Shown piece after piece: positions 1-7,241 of a stretch of 7,521 nucleotides of DNA (positions are counted from its first letter, which is position 1; every line of letters starts with the position of its first letter). The translations under genes and the position numbers were made by a program. This DNA comes from Planctomycetota bacterium. Lineage in GTDB: Bacteria > Planctomycetota > Phycisphaerae > Sedimentisphaerales > Anaerobacaceae. The stretch lies in assembly GCA_022567055.1 (NCBI GenBank), contig JADFHU010000258.1, positions 1 to 7,521 of the forward strand, written 5' to 3'. The notes under the pieces are model-generated. The model was not told the origin of the DNA, made no database searches, and was given only the letters and a program-made list of their open reading frames with translations.

Positions 1-737
1 TTGGGCTTGTTGAAACCAGTTCAGACTTTGGAAAGATGGGGGCGGCGCCCTCTCACCCTGAATTACTTGACTGGCTGGCTCGTGAAATGATCGATCACGG
101 TTGGTCGATGAAATACATGCACCGTTTGATTATCGGTTCGCAAACTTACCAGCAGGCAAGTCGACCGACACCCGAGGGGCTCAAAGCAGACAGTCAATCG
201 AGACTGCTGTGGCGCTATCCACCCCGACGGCTTGAGGCAGAAGCCATACGGGATTCCATATTAAGTGTTTCAGGTCGATTGAATCTGCGAATGAGGGGTA
301 AGGGGTTTAATCTATTCAAGCAGCGCGGTGGTCTGGCAGATTACCAGCCCATTGAAAAATTCGACCAAAGCGGGTGGCGACGGATGATTTACGCACACAA
401 AGTTCGCATGCAGGGCGTCGATGTCTTTGGTGCGTTTGACTGCCCTGATTTTGGCCAGATGAAACCCAAAAGAACACGTTCGATCACGCCGCTTCAATCG
501 TTGGGTCTGTTTAACAGTGTTTTTGTGAATCGTCAGGCGACCTTCTTAAGCGAGCGGCTTCAAGCGGAAGCAGGTCAAGACTTCGGGAGTCAAATTGAAT
601 TGCTGTTCAGACTGGCGTATGCACGTTTGGCCGATCCAGACGAAAAACAACAACTCATGAAGCTGGCGGAGTTGCATGGTATGACGCAGGTCTGCCGGGT
701 GATTTTCAATACAAGTGAGTTTATTTATCTGCAATGA
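1..737 (+). CDS. DUF1553 (PSD1) domain protein, C-terminal part, 5' truncated by window edge
   Basis: The frame is open from base 3, and the residues before the first ATG (GLVETSSDFGKMG) already match the family, so the ATG at base 36 is internal and the true start lies upstream of the window. What is visible is the C-terminal DUF1553 domain of the PSD1 family. Its hallmarks are HPELLDWLA near the start, the RYPPRRLEAEAIRDSIL block (about 210-260), FDCPD (435-449), and the closing VIFNTSEFIYLQ. Full proteins usually carry an N-terminal signal peptide, often a PSCyt1 haem domain, then DUF1549 and DUF1553; those parts are outside the window. The biochemical role is unproven; in PVC bacteria these genes sit beside DUF1501 and sulfatase genes and are suspected in extracytoplasmic polysaccharide use. 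The TGA stop overlaps the next start as ATGA, which implies translational coupling. The visible part shows no frameshift or stop. Family assignment is strong; function is open. Confidence 0.9.
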   Translation, partial: GLVETSSDFGKMGAAPSHPELLDWLAREMIDHGWSMKYMHRLIIGSQTYQQASRPTPEGLKADSQSRLLWRYPPRRLEAEAIRDSILSVSGRLNLRMRGKGFNLFKQRGGLADYQPIEKFDQSGWRRMIYAHKVRMQGVDVFGAFDCPDFGQMKPKRTRSITPLQSLGLFNSVFVNRQATFLSERLQAEAGQDFGSQIELLFRLAYARLADPDEKQQLMKLAELHGMTQVCRVIFNTSEFIYLQ

Positions 738-2173
738 ATCCAGATAAGCCACAATTCCCACGCCGGTGCTTTTTAGAAGGGGCGGCCTCAAGCCTGGCCA
801 GCGTGGCGTTGACTGCCCTGCTGTCTGATGACGTACGTGCTGCGCCGAGGATTGACCCGTCACGACCCTATGCCGCCAGGCCAGGGCACACGCCTGCCAA
901 AGCAACGAATGTCATCGTGATTTTCTGCTCAGGTGCTTTGAGTCATGTGGATACATTTGATTACAAACCGGATTTGATTAAATGGCATGGAAAGCCATTG
1001 CCCGGCAACGAAAAGCTCGTTTCCTTTCAAGGTCCCAATGGGATGTTGACTTAGCCGCTGTGGAAGTTCAGGCCGCGTGGGGAAAGTGGCAAAATGACTT
1101 CCGATCTGTTACCGCAAATTGGGGAGATGGCAGATGATCTGTGCTTTCTGCATTCGCTGACCACTGAATCCAACACGCATGGCCCGGCAGAGAATATCAT
1201 GAATACTGGCTTTGCGTTTGATGGTTTTCCAAGCATGGGGGCCTGGGTTAACTTTGCTCTGGGGAGTGTGAATCAAAACCTGCCCTCCTTTGTGGCACTG
1301 GAAGATCCGCGGGGCATGCCACAGTCTGGCCCCAATAACTGGGCCAGTGGCTTTTTGCCGGCTGCATTTCAAGGGACACCGTTTAGCAGCACCAAACCGA
1401 TCAGTCATCTTCAGCGGCCTGAGCATATTTCGCGTCAATCCGATGAGTCAGCGCGCCAAACACTGCGTATGATCAAAGCAAAGAACCAGCGGCGTTATGA
1501 AGGGGATGCCGCGTTCACGGCGCGTATGGCCAGTTATGAATTGGCCGCAAGAATGCAACTGGCCGTTCCCGAGCTGATGGACTTAAAGTCAGAGCCTGGG
1601 CATATTCGCAAGTTGTACGGCGCAGACAGTCAAAATGCTGACAAAGCGGCATTCGCCAATAATTGCATCTTGGCACGTCGTCTTGTTGAAAGGGGCGTCC
1701 GTTTTGTCCAGCTCTTTAATGGCGCTTATGCCTCAGGGGGGCGCATTAACTGGGATGGTCACAGCAAGCTCAAGGCGCAATACGATGTGCACGGTCCCAT
1801 TCTCGACCAACCGGTCGCGGGGTTATTGAAAGATCTGAAACAGCGCGGCATGCTTGAATCGACCCTGGTTCTCTTTGCCACAGAATTTGGACGCATGCCG
1901 ATGTTCCAGGCCGGCACCTATGGTCGTGACCACAATCCCAATGGGTATACGGCATGGCTGGCAGGCGCGGGCGTTAAATCTGGATACAGTTATGGCGCCA
2001 CCGATCAATTTGGTTATAAGGCCGTGCAGAACGTTATTACGCCCCATGATCTGCATGCCACCATGCTTCACCTGCTGGGATTAGATCATGAAAAACTGAC
2101 CTATCGACACAATGGCATTGACAGGCGTTTAACCAATGTGCATGGGCATGTGATTCGAGATATTTTGACATAA
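734..2173 (+). pseudogene. DUF1501 family protein (Tat-exported, alkaline-phosphatase/sulfatase fold), interrupted by one amber codon
   Basis: Read straight through, this is a full-length DUF1501 protein of 480 codons (including stops) with a TAG at codon 107 (1052-1054). The same frame continues without a gap: after the stop come PLWKFRPRGESGKM and then ordinary family sequence to the TAA. The N-terminus has a Tat signal (PRRCFLEG, residues 9-16, then a hydrophobic stretch). Family motifs in readthrough numbering are SHVDTFDYKP, HGPAEN (H149), NWDGHS (D341, H343), TEFGR (E384), GRDHNPNG (D399, H400) and DLHATMLHLLG (D439, H441). The Asp/His residues are the likely metal-site residues of the sulfatase-like fold; that role is inferred. 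The start at 734 overlaps the DUF1553 stop. A restart at ATG 1094, with GGGGAAAG at 1079-1086 ahead of it, would give 359 residues lacking the Tat signal and the first part of the fold, so it is unlikely to be a functional exported protein. A sequencing or assembly error, a recent nonsense mutation, or readthrough could each explain the stop. Confidence 0.8.
1052..1054 (+). other. In-frame amber (TAG) codon inside the DUF1501 gene
   Basis: This single codon is the only defect in the DUF1501 frame. Family members usually have a Lys or Gln at this point before PLW, so one base change (AAG or CAG to TAG) explains it. Reassignment of TAG is unlikely because the downstream 1048-residue gene ends at a TAG (5396-5398) exactly where its family ends. 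No obvious readthrough hairpin is visible directly after the codon. Confidence 0.85.
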
Positions 2174-2213
2174 CCGAAGAAGAAAGGCTGCAAATCTCGC
2201 ACCGGATATCGTC

Positions 2214-2255
2214 ATGAGTCGCAACATCACCCTACACGGAGAGAATTCCCCATGA
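2214..2255 (+). other. Possible 13-residue upstream ORF overlapping the next start codon
   Basis: ATG at 2214 opens a frame (MSRNITLHGENSP) that ends at TGA 2253-2255. That stop overlaps the ATG at 2252 of the dehydrogenase-like gene as ATGA. Only a weak purine-rich stretch precedes it (around 2202-2205), and nothing in the peptide resembles a known attenuator such as a run of one amino acid. It could couple translation, or be chance. Confidence 0.2.
2238..2243 (+). promoter_or_regulatory. Ribosome binding site of the PVC-type dehydrogenase gene
   Basis: GGAGAG lies 8 bases before ATG 2252. It supports this start, which is also the one that gives a complete Sec signal peptide. Confidence 0.7.
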
Positions 2256-5200
2256 ATAAACACACCCAACATACCCTTGGTCTGATCGGACGTGTTGTCG
2301 TTTCACTTTTGGCGACCTCCTGGATCGTCGCGATCGCGGATGAAGGCCGATTGAGCTCGCTCTCGGTGCCTGAGGGACTTGAAGTGGTGAGTGCTGTCGA
2401 GCCTGGTCTCACGGCCTACCCCATGTTTATGAATTTCGATGATCGCGGCCGCTTGTTCATCGCGGAGTCCACCGGGAAAGATTTGTCTGGAATAGAAATG
2501 GCCGCCGCGCCCGAGTGCCAGATTCTGCGTCTTGAAGACACAGACGGAGACGGCGTCTTCGACACGCGGACGGTATTTGCCACCAAGGTCGGCTTTCCGA
2601 TGGGCGTGTTGTGGCACAATGACGCGTTGTTCGTGATAAGTCCACCCGAGTATCTTCGCTTTGAAGATATCGATGACGACGGTGTCGCCGATACGCGGAC
2701 TGTCTTGCAAATTGGTTGGAAGACAAAGCACACAGACGGTTCGCACGGTCCGTTTCTGGGGCCGGATGGCCGACTGTATATTACCCAAGGCTTGCATGGG
2801 TACGAGGTGGAGACAAAGGATGCGGGCATATTCAAAGGCAGACCCGGCGGTGTCTTTCGAAGCAATGCCGACGGCACCGGGCTGGAACGTATTGCCGGCG
2901 GCGGATTCAACAATCCGGTCGAGGTGGCGTTTACCGATTACGGTCAGATGATGGGAACCATGACGTATTTTACACTCGCCAAGTACGGACAGCGGGATGC
3001 CATTATGCATTGGGTCTGGGGCGGTGTTTATCCGAGAAATAGTTTTACGCCAGCAGGGTTAAGAGGGTTATTCAGGACTGGCCCGTTGATGCCGGTCATG
3101 TCCAAATTCGCACGCATCGCACCCTCAGGAATTCTGACGTATCAAAGTGACGGTTTAGGTGAGTCCTATCGCGGCGCACTCTTCAGTGCCCAATTCAATC
3201 CCCATCGAATTCAGGTCCACCAACTTGAGCCCGACGGATCAACATTCAAGACCACCGACTCGGACTTTATGACATCGACCGATTCCGATTTCTATCCGAC
3301 TGACCTCGTTGAAGATGCCGACGGCAGTTTGCTCTTTTGTGACACGGGCGCGTGGTACGTAGATGCCTGCCCGATTAGCCGTGTCGCGAAACCCCAAATC
3401 ACAGGGTCCATTTATCGCATCCGTCCCAAGCGCTCGAAGACCGTCACAGACCCATGGGGACTCAGCCTCGATCTTGACGCATTGGACGCGGGCAATTTGA
3501 TGGAACACTTGTCCGACGAACGCTTCCGTGTTCGTGAACGAGTTTTGGAAACGATTGTGGCCCGGGGTGAGAGCATGATTCCGTCGCTCGTGCGTGCAGT
3601 TACTTCGGCATCTGACGCGCAATCCAGAAGACAGGTCGTCTGGGCTTTGTATCGGATCGGCGGAGACTCCGTTGCGCAATCAATTCAAAAAGCCTTGTCC
3701 GACTCTGAATTGGAAGTCCGTGTCGCAGCCATACAAGCTTTGGGAGAACTGAAAGACAATGGGAGCCTCTCGGCATTAACGGCCAAGCTTCGGTCTGAAT
3801 CGGCCCTGGAACGACGAGAAGCAGCCACGGCACTCGGGCGTATCGGTAATACCTCCGTAACCAACGCGCTCCTCGAAGCGGTGAGCGGCGACATTGACCG
3901 CTTTGAGCAGCACGCTATCCGGTATGCGCTCATTGAAATCGATGATCGGGAGTCCTTGCGTCGCGCACTGGACAGCGATAAAGAATGGCTTGCGAGAGAG
4001 TCCGCGCTGGTTGTTCTGGATCAGCTCAAGGACCCCCGCGTAACAGCCGACCGTGCGGCTGCATTCCTTCGGTCTGATGAAGAAACGGCCCGCCAGACGG
4101 GATTGTGGGTTGCACAACGTCATCCTGGATGGAGTGGTCAGATTTTAGAACTGGTATTCTCGTTCCTCCGTGACGGAGATGCCGCATCAAGCGCGCAAGT
4201 GACTGAGGTGTTGAAAGCCTATGCGGCAAATCCGATCGCGCAGCAATTTGTTGCCGCAAAGTTGACAGATGAGTCTTTTGAACACAGAGAACTCCTGTTG
4301 GATGTGATTAATGATGCCGCTCCGGCCGAAATGCCGGAACCCTGGATCGAAGCGCTCGCGTTTTGCCTGGAAGGCGACGATGAATCAATTCGCACTGCAG
4401 CCCTTAACGTCGTAGCCCATCGTCGCATCAAACCATTGTCCTCGCGGCTGGCCGATATCGCAGACAATGAAAGCCATCCGGTATCTTCACGCTTGACGGC
4501 TCTAAGCGCCATTTCGAATCCGCACGCACCCCTGAAAGGAGCGCGATTGAACCTGGTCTTGAGCCATCTGCAGACCGGGACAGAGCCGACCCTCAGGCGT
4601 AGCGCTGCAACGGTCCTGGCCCATGCGACCCTGGAGGAGACAACGAAACTGCGTTTTGCGGAGGCGTATTTGCCCACGGCCGACGCTCTGATATTGGCGA
4701 CCGCTATGCAGGCTTTCGAAGGGGAGACGGATCCGGTTCTCGGGAATCAGATCATCGATAGTCTTGCGCAGAATGAAGATGCAAGGGACCTCATGACGAC
4801 GGTTCAGTTGGAACGACTATTGGATTCCTTTCCCGAATCCGTACATGCCCGGGCAAGTCGTATCAAGGAACAACTCGAAGAGCGGGACGGAAGGCTGGCC
4901 GAACGGTTCCACCGAATCGAGCCGGCTTCGGGTAAGGGTGACGTCGGGAGGGGGCGCAAGGTCTTTTTTGGAGAGAAGGCTGTCTGTTCGAGCTGTCATG
5001 CCATTGGCGATGAGGGGGGAACCATGGGCCCTGATCTTACAAGCATCGGTCTGGTTCGCACGGGGCATGATCTCCTGGAGGCTGTGTTGTTCCCGAGCTC
5101 GAGCATGGTTCCCGACTTTCAGAACTACCGGGTAGAGACCGCGGACGAGCTGTTGGGCGGAATCATCGGCCGCGAAACAGTCGAGACCATCACCCTGCAC

Positions 5201-5398
5201 ACAGGGGCGACGGAATCCCGCACGCTTGGCCGCAAAGAGATTCTGTCGATGGAACCCTCCCCGATATCCGTGATGCCCGAAGGCTTGGACGCCGGACTTT
5301 CGGACGAGGAACTCATTGATTTGATCACCTTCTTGCGTTCGCTCAACAATGAGAAATGGCTTCTGCCCGAGACGAGAAAGCCCAAGAAGAGAAACTAG
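2252..5398 (+). CDS. PVC-type secreted dehydrogenase-like protein with HEAT repeats and C-terminal cytochrome c domain
   Basis: The product is 1048 residues long and exported by Sec. The signal peptide covers residues 1-29 (hydrophobic stretch VVVSLLATSWIVAIA) with a likely cut after A27-I-A29. Residues about 35-400 form the membrane-bound-dehydrogenase-like domain of Pirellula/Verrucomicrobium type, a beta-propeller related to soluble sugar dehydrogenases. It contains two DxDxDG acidic loops (D96-D104 and D139-D147, each followed by TRTV) and the block TDGSHGPFLGPDGRLYITQG. Residues about 420-620 are clear HEAT repeats (for example SELEVRVAAIQALGEL), and a helical armadillo-like section runs on to about 890. 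The C-terminal haem domain has CSSCH (C912, C915, H916) followed by GPDL; VMPEGL near residue 1010 may supply the axial Met. A GGAGAG ribosome site decides the start. The likely role is oxidation of an unknown substrate, probably a sugar or alcohol, with electrons passed to the haem; the substrate is not known. There is no defect, and the gene ends in TAG. It may share an operon with the upstream pair, 78 bases away. Confidence 0.9.
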   Translation: MNKHTQHTLGLIGRVVVSLLATSWIVAIADEGRLSSLSVPEGLEVVSAVEPGLTAYPMFMNFDDRGRLFIAESTGKDLSGIEMAAAPECQILRLEDTDGDGVFDTRTVFATKVGFPMGVLWHNDALFVISPPEYLRFEDIDDDGVADTRTVLQIGWKTKHTDGSHGPFLGPDGRLYITQGLHGYEVETKDAGIFKGRPGGVFRSNADGTGLERIAGGGFNNPVEVAFTDYGQMMGTMTYFTLAKYGQRDAIMHWVWGGVYPRNSFTPAGLRGLFRTGPLMPVMSKFARIAPSGILTYQSDGLGESYRGALFSAQFNPHRIQVHQLEPDGSTFKTTDSDFMTSTDSDFYPTDLVEDADGSLLFCDTGAWYVDACPISRVAKPQITGSIYRIRPKRSKTVTDPWGLSLDLDALDAGNLMEHLSDERFRVRERVLETIVARGESMIPSLVRAVTSASDAQSRRQVVWALYRIGGDSVAQSIQKALSDSELEVRVAAIQALGELKDNGSLSALTAKLRSESALERREAATALGRIGNTSVTNALLEAVSGDIDRFEQHAIRYALIEIDDRESLRRALDSDKEWLARESALVVLDQLKDPRVTADRAAAFLRSDEETARQTGLWVAQRHPGWSGQILELVFSFLRDGDAASSAQVTEVLKAYAANPIAQQFVAAKLTDESFEHRELLLDVINDAAPAEMPEPWIEALAFCLEGDDESIRTAALNVVAHRRIKPLSSRLADIADNESHPVSSRLTALSAISNPHAPLKGARLNLVLSHLQTGTEPTLRRSAATVLAHATLEETTKLRFAEAYLPTADALILATAMQAFEGETDPVLGNQIIDSLAQNEDARDLMTTVQLERLLDSFPESVHARASRIKEQLEERDGRLAERFHRIEPASGKGDVGRGRKVFFGEKAVCSSCHAIGDEGGTMGPDLTSIGLVRTGHDLLEAVLFPSSSMVPDFQNYRVETADELLGGIIGRETVETITLHTGATESRTLGRKEILSMEPSPISVMPEGLDAGLSDEELIDLITFLRSLNNEKWLLPETRKPKKRN

Positions 5399-5439
5399 TG
5401 CTTTGTAACATTCAGAATGATGGGGTGTCTCGCCGTGCC

Positions 5440-5457
5440 AGTAGGCCCAGTAGGCCC
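5440..5457 (+). repeat. Two tandem copies of a 9-base unit
   Basis: AGTAGGCCC occurs twice in direct succession, followed by a partial third copy (AGT then GG). The repeat is too short and too few in copies for a CRISPR or a known repeat family; slippage is the simple explanation. Confidence 0.8.
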
Positions 5458-5486
5458 AGTGGATTAGCTGCAAGGAAGAGAACGCA

Positions 5487-5506
5487 GCCCTGCTTTTTGG
5501 CAGGGC
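5487..5506 (+). other. GC-rich hairpin, 7-bp stem
   Basis: GCCCTGC (5487-5493) pairs perfectly with GCAGGGC (5500-5506) around a T-rich 6-base loop. It sits 88 bases after the dehydrogenase gene stop. The bases after the stem are GAGTATCTC, without a T run, so it lacks the tail of an intrinsic terminator. It is more likely part of a larger structured RNA or just a stable stem. Confidence 0.7.
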
Positions 5507-5513
5507 GAGTATC

Positions 5514-5594
5514 TCTGACGCCGCAGATGGTCTGCTGCCACAAGAGAGTACCCGTCAGAATGGGTGTTACACAGCACTGGAAGGTGGGGCAGTG
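5514..5594 (+). ncRNA. Putative structured RNA segment (nested stems)
   Basis: The outer stem is TCTGACG (5514-5520) with CGTCAGA (5553-5559). Inside it is the hairpin GCAGA-TGG-TCTGC (5523-5535). A further stem CACTG (5575-5579) with CAGTG (5590-5594) follows. ACCC (5550-5553) can alternatively pair with GGGT (5562-5565), competing with the outer stem. Three adjacent perfect stems in about 80 bases is suggestive of RNA structure. The family is unknown; domains of a decayed group II intron are the best guess, at low confidence. Confidence 0.25.
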
Positions 5595-5632
5595 AAGTGA
5601 ACAATCAGAACGACAAACCCTTCGGTCACGAC

Positions 5633-5647
5633 AAAAGGAGAACACGT
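5633..5647 (+). repeat. Duplicated ribosome-binding leader, copy 1
   Basis: AAAAGGAGAACACGT precedes the first dimethylformamidase-like gene and recurs identically at 7226-7240 before the second. It contains AAGGAG, placed 8 bases from the start in both cases. The shared leader shows that the gene was duplicated together with its translation signal, and it supports both start choices. Confidence 0.9.
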
Positions 5648-5648
5648 C

Positions 5649-7211
5649 ATGCGTAAATCCGACGAGCAGAACCCAGGTCTGAGCCGCCGCGACCTGCTTA
5701 AGAGTGCTGCCGCTGCAGGCATGGCTTTTACATCTGGTGTCCAGGGTACACCCCAGACGGCCGCTGCGGCACCGACTGGCGACAACCGGATTACCAAAGA
5801 GAACGCCAAGCCCGGCACGCGCGACTGGATGCTCACCAACACCTACATCGACCCGGATACCTGGTGGCGTTCCCCGCGAATCGAGGGCTACTGCTCCGAG
5901 ATGAGTGTGAGCGCCGGCGACACGCTCAAGATCATGGTGAGCACGAATCCAGTGTCGGAGTTCAGTCTGGAAATCTTCCGCACGGGTTACTATGGCGGCA
6001 CCGGCGGGCGATCCATGAAGAAGTTTGAATCCGTACAGGGAAAAACCCAAGCCGATCCCCCTATCGGCGAAAACCGCCTGCGTGAATGCAAATGGGAACC
6101 GTCGGTGGAATTTGAGATTCCCGACGACTGGCTCAGCGGCGTCTATCTCGGCAAACTCACCGCCAAGAAGGTGGAGGGCGTCTACCAAAGCAGACTCACC
6201 GCCAAGAAGGATGGCCTGCAGAGCTACGTGATCTTCAACGTGCGCGACAACCGACCCTGTGACCTGCTTTTTCAGTGCAGCGACCTGACCTGGCAGGCCT
6301 ACAATAGCTGGCCCGATGACCGGTGGTCTCTTTACCACGCCGACAAGTTCATCCTCAACAACGCTGGACGAAAAAAATGGCTCACGGGGAAAAGAGGGTG
6401 GGTTAGTTTTGACCGTCCCTACGCCAATTTCTGTCAGGAGCACCTTGTCGATAGACCTTCCTCCGTGGGTTCGGGCGAATTTCTTCTTTGGGAATTCCCG
6501 TTGTCTTATTGGATGGAGCAGCAGGGCTACGATGTGTCGTACATATCCAACGTGGATACGCACACGGACGGGCCGGGATTGCAGCGCGCGAAAGGTTTTA
6601 TTTCCGTGGGCCATGACGAATATTGGACGCGGGGGATGTACGACAACGTCAGCGCCGCCCGGGACGCAGGCGTTAATCTCGCATTCCTCAGCGGCAATTC
6701 GGTCTTTGGTGAGGTGCCTTTGCTGCCCTCCGCTGAGGGGCAAACCCACCGGATCATGCGTCTCGATAGCTACTTCGGGCGGGACGGGGCCCTGCTCATG
6801 GGTGGGCGCATGGGGAGGGATGCCATTAGTGGTGCCGGTGCCCCCTGGACCTGCACCAATCCCGACCACTGGGTCTACGAAGGTACCGGTATGAAAGAAG
6901 ACGACACCCTTGAAGGCTTGGTAGGCTGGGAATGGCACGCCCATCCCGCCCGCGATTTGCCCGGTCATGAAATCCTGGCCCAAAGCATCCCAATGAGAAA
7001 AGGAAAACCCAAAGGTCCCCATGTAGCAACGATCTACGATGGACCCAAGGACAACGTTGTATTCCACGCCGGAACCATCTGGTGGGCTCAAGGAATTTCC
7101 ACACCACCCGGCCACGTACCACCCAAAGCGTTCATAGGGAAGGATCAAAAATTACCCTACCCGCGCGCGCAACGTATAATGAAAAATGTGTTTGATCGGT
7201 TTATTAAGTAA
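5649..7211 (+). CDS. Tat-exported N,N-dimethylformamidase large-subunit-like protein, copy 1
   Basis: The product is 520 residues. A Tat signal opens it (LSRRDLLKSAAAAG, R13-R14), and an Ala-rich stretch around residues 37-41 is the likely cut region. The mature part matches the C-terminal region of N,N-dimethylformamidase large subunits. Typical blocks are FRTGYYGGTGGRSM, PDDWLSGVYLGKL, TWQAYNSW (Y218), FDRPYANF, SYWMEQQGYDVSYIS, and SVGHDEYWT (H322, D323, E324). The characterised Paracoccus enzyme uses an iron held by two tyrosines and one carboxylate and splits dimethylformamide into dimethylamine and formate. E324 in the HDE motif is the likely carboxylate here, and Y218 or Y229 are candidate tyrosines; this mapping is inferred. 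No small subunit is seen, and Tat export differs from the classical enzyme, so the true substrate is unknown. Unusual points are a 39-base in-frame duplication (residues 164-189) and patchy codon use. AAGGAG at 5635-5640, 8 bases before the ATG, decides the start. A paralogue follows 30 bases downstream. Confidence 0.85.
   Translation: MRKSDEQNPGLSRRDLLKSAAAAGMAFTSGVQGTPQTAAAAPTGDNRITKENAKPGTRDWMLTNTYIDPDTWWRSPRIEGYCSEMSVSAGDTLKIMVSTNPVSEFSLEIFRTGYYGGTGGRSMKKFESVQGKTQADPPIGENRLRECKWEPSVEFEIPDDWLSGVYLGKLTAKKVEGVYQSRLTAKKDGLQSYVIFNVRDNRPCDLLFQCSDLTWQAYNSWPDDRWSLYHADKFILNNAGRKKWLTGKRGWVSFDRPYANFCQEHLVDRPSSVGSGEFLLWEFPLSYWMEQQGYDVSYISNVDTHTDGPGLQRAKGFISVGHDEYWTRGMYDNVSAARDAGVNLAFLSGNSVFGEVPLLPSAEGQTHRIMRLDSYFGRDGALLMGGRMGRDAISGAGAPWTCTNPDHWVYEGTGMKEDDTLEGLVGWEWHAHPARDLPGHEILAQSIPMRKGKPKGPHVATIYDGPKDNVVFHAGTIWWAQGISTPPGHVPPKAFIGKDQKLPYPRAQRIMKNVFDRFIK
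5830..5901 (+). repeat. 72-base coding block identical to 7420-7491, copy 1
   Basis: This block, encoding about LTNTYIDPDTWWRSPRIEGY and the next few residues, is identical at every base, third positions included, to 7420-7491 in the next gene. The flanking coding sequence differs by about 10 of 66 bases upstream and 3 of 29 downstream. Recent gene conversion or strong local constraint could explain it. Confidence 0.9.
6138..6215 (+). repeat. 39-base in-frame tandem duplication
   Basis: Unit 1 (6138-6176) encodes GVYLGKLTAKKVE and unit 2 (6177-6215) encodes GVYQSRLTAKKDG. The units match at 30 of 39 bases and share a perfect 17-base core (6155-6171 and 6194-6210). Relatives normally have one such segment between the DW-SGVY motif and the LQSY segment, so the extra 13 residues look like an insertion in this copy. 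Confidence 0.85.
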
Positions 7212-7225
7212 AGCCCAGCAAATGG

Positions 7226-7240
7226 AAAAGGAGAACACGT
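7226..7240 (+). repeat. Duplicated ribosome-binding leader, copy 2
   Basis: This stretch is identical to 5633-5647. AAGGAG (7228-7233) lies 8 bases before ATG 7242. It fills half of the 30-base gap between the two paralogues, leaving no room for a separate terminator and promoter of usual size, so the two genes are probably co-transcribed. Confidence 0.9.
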
Positions 7241-7241
7241 T

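Larger units (their letters stand above)
5399..5648 (+). other. 250-base gap with repeats and hairpins; possible group II intron remnant
   Basis: No convincing gene lies here. The gap holds a 9-base tandem repeat (5440-5457), a 7-bp GC-rich hairpin (5487-5506), and a nested structure in which TCTGACG (5514-5520) pairs with CGTCAGA (5553-5559) around a GCAGA/TCTGC hairpin (5523-5535). A CACTG/CAGTG hairpin follows (5575-5594). Directly after it a GTG frame (5597-5656) reads VNNQNDKPFGHDK before running into the next gene's leader. NDKPF resembles the first residues of many group II intron reverse transcriptases, which also begin right after a run of small RNA stems. I infer that this could be what is left of such an intron after deletion of the rest, but similarity this short is not proof. 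Confidence 0.3.

Noticed and set aside
36..38. ATG 36 as the start of the first gene
   Set aside because: The frame is open to the window edge, and the residues before this ATG match the conserved DUF1553 family sequence.
1052..1054. TAG decoded as an amino acid as a genome-wide code change
   Set aside because: The neighbouring 1048-residue gene ends at TAG at its natural C-terminus, so TAG serves as a stop here.
1094..2173. The 359-residue frame from ATG 1094 as an independent gene
   Set aside because: It is the in-frame continuation of the DUF1501 gene after the amber codon. Residues between the stop and this ATG are still family sequence, and the product would lack the export signal and the start of the fold.
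2303..3010. A 235-codon minus-strand frame within the dehydrogenase-like gene
   Set aside because: It lies wholly inside a well-supported + strand gene, shows no recognisable motif, and is best explained as a shadow.
5440..5460. CRISPR or integron-type repeat
   Set aside because: There are only two full 9-base copies without spacers, and no cas or integrase gene is in view.
5487..5506. Intrinsic terminator after the dehydrogenase-like gene
   Set aside because: The stem is good, but the T run is in the loop rather than after the stem; no T tail follows.
5412..7148. A 578-codon open frame on the minus strand
   Set aside because: It is antisense to the dimethylformamidase-like gene, whose + frame has clear family motifs, a Tat signal and a good ribosome site. 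The minus translation resembles no family I know, and the strong GC bias of the + codons in part of the gene favours long antisense frames.
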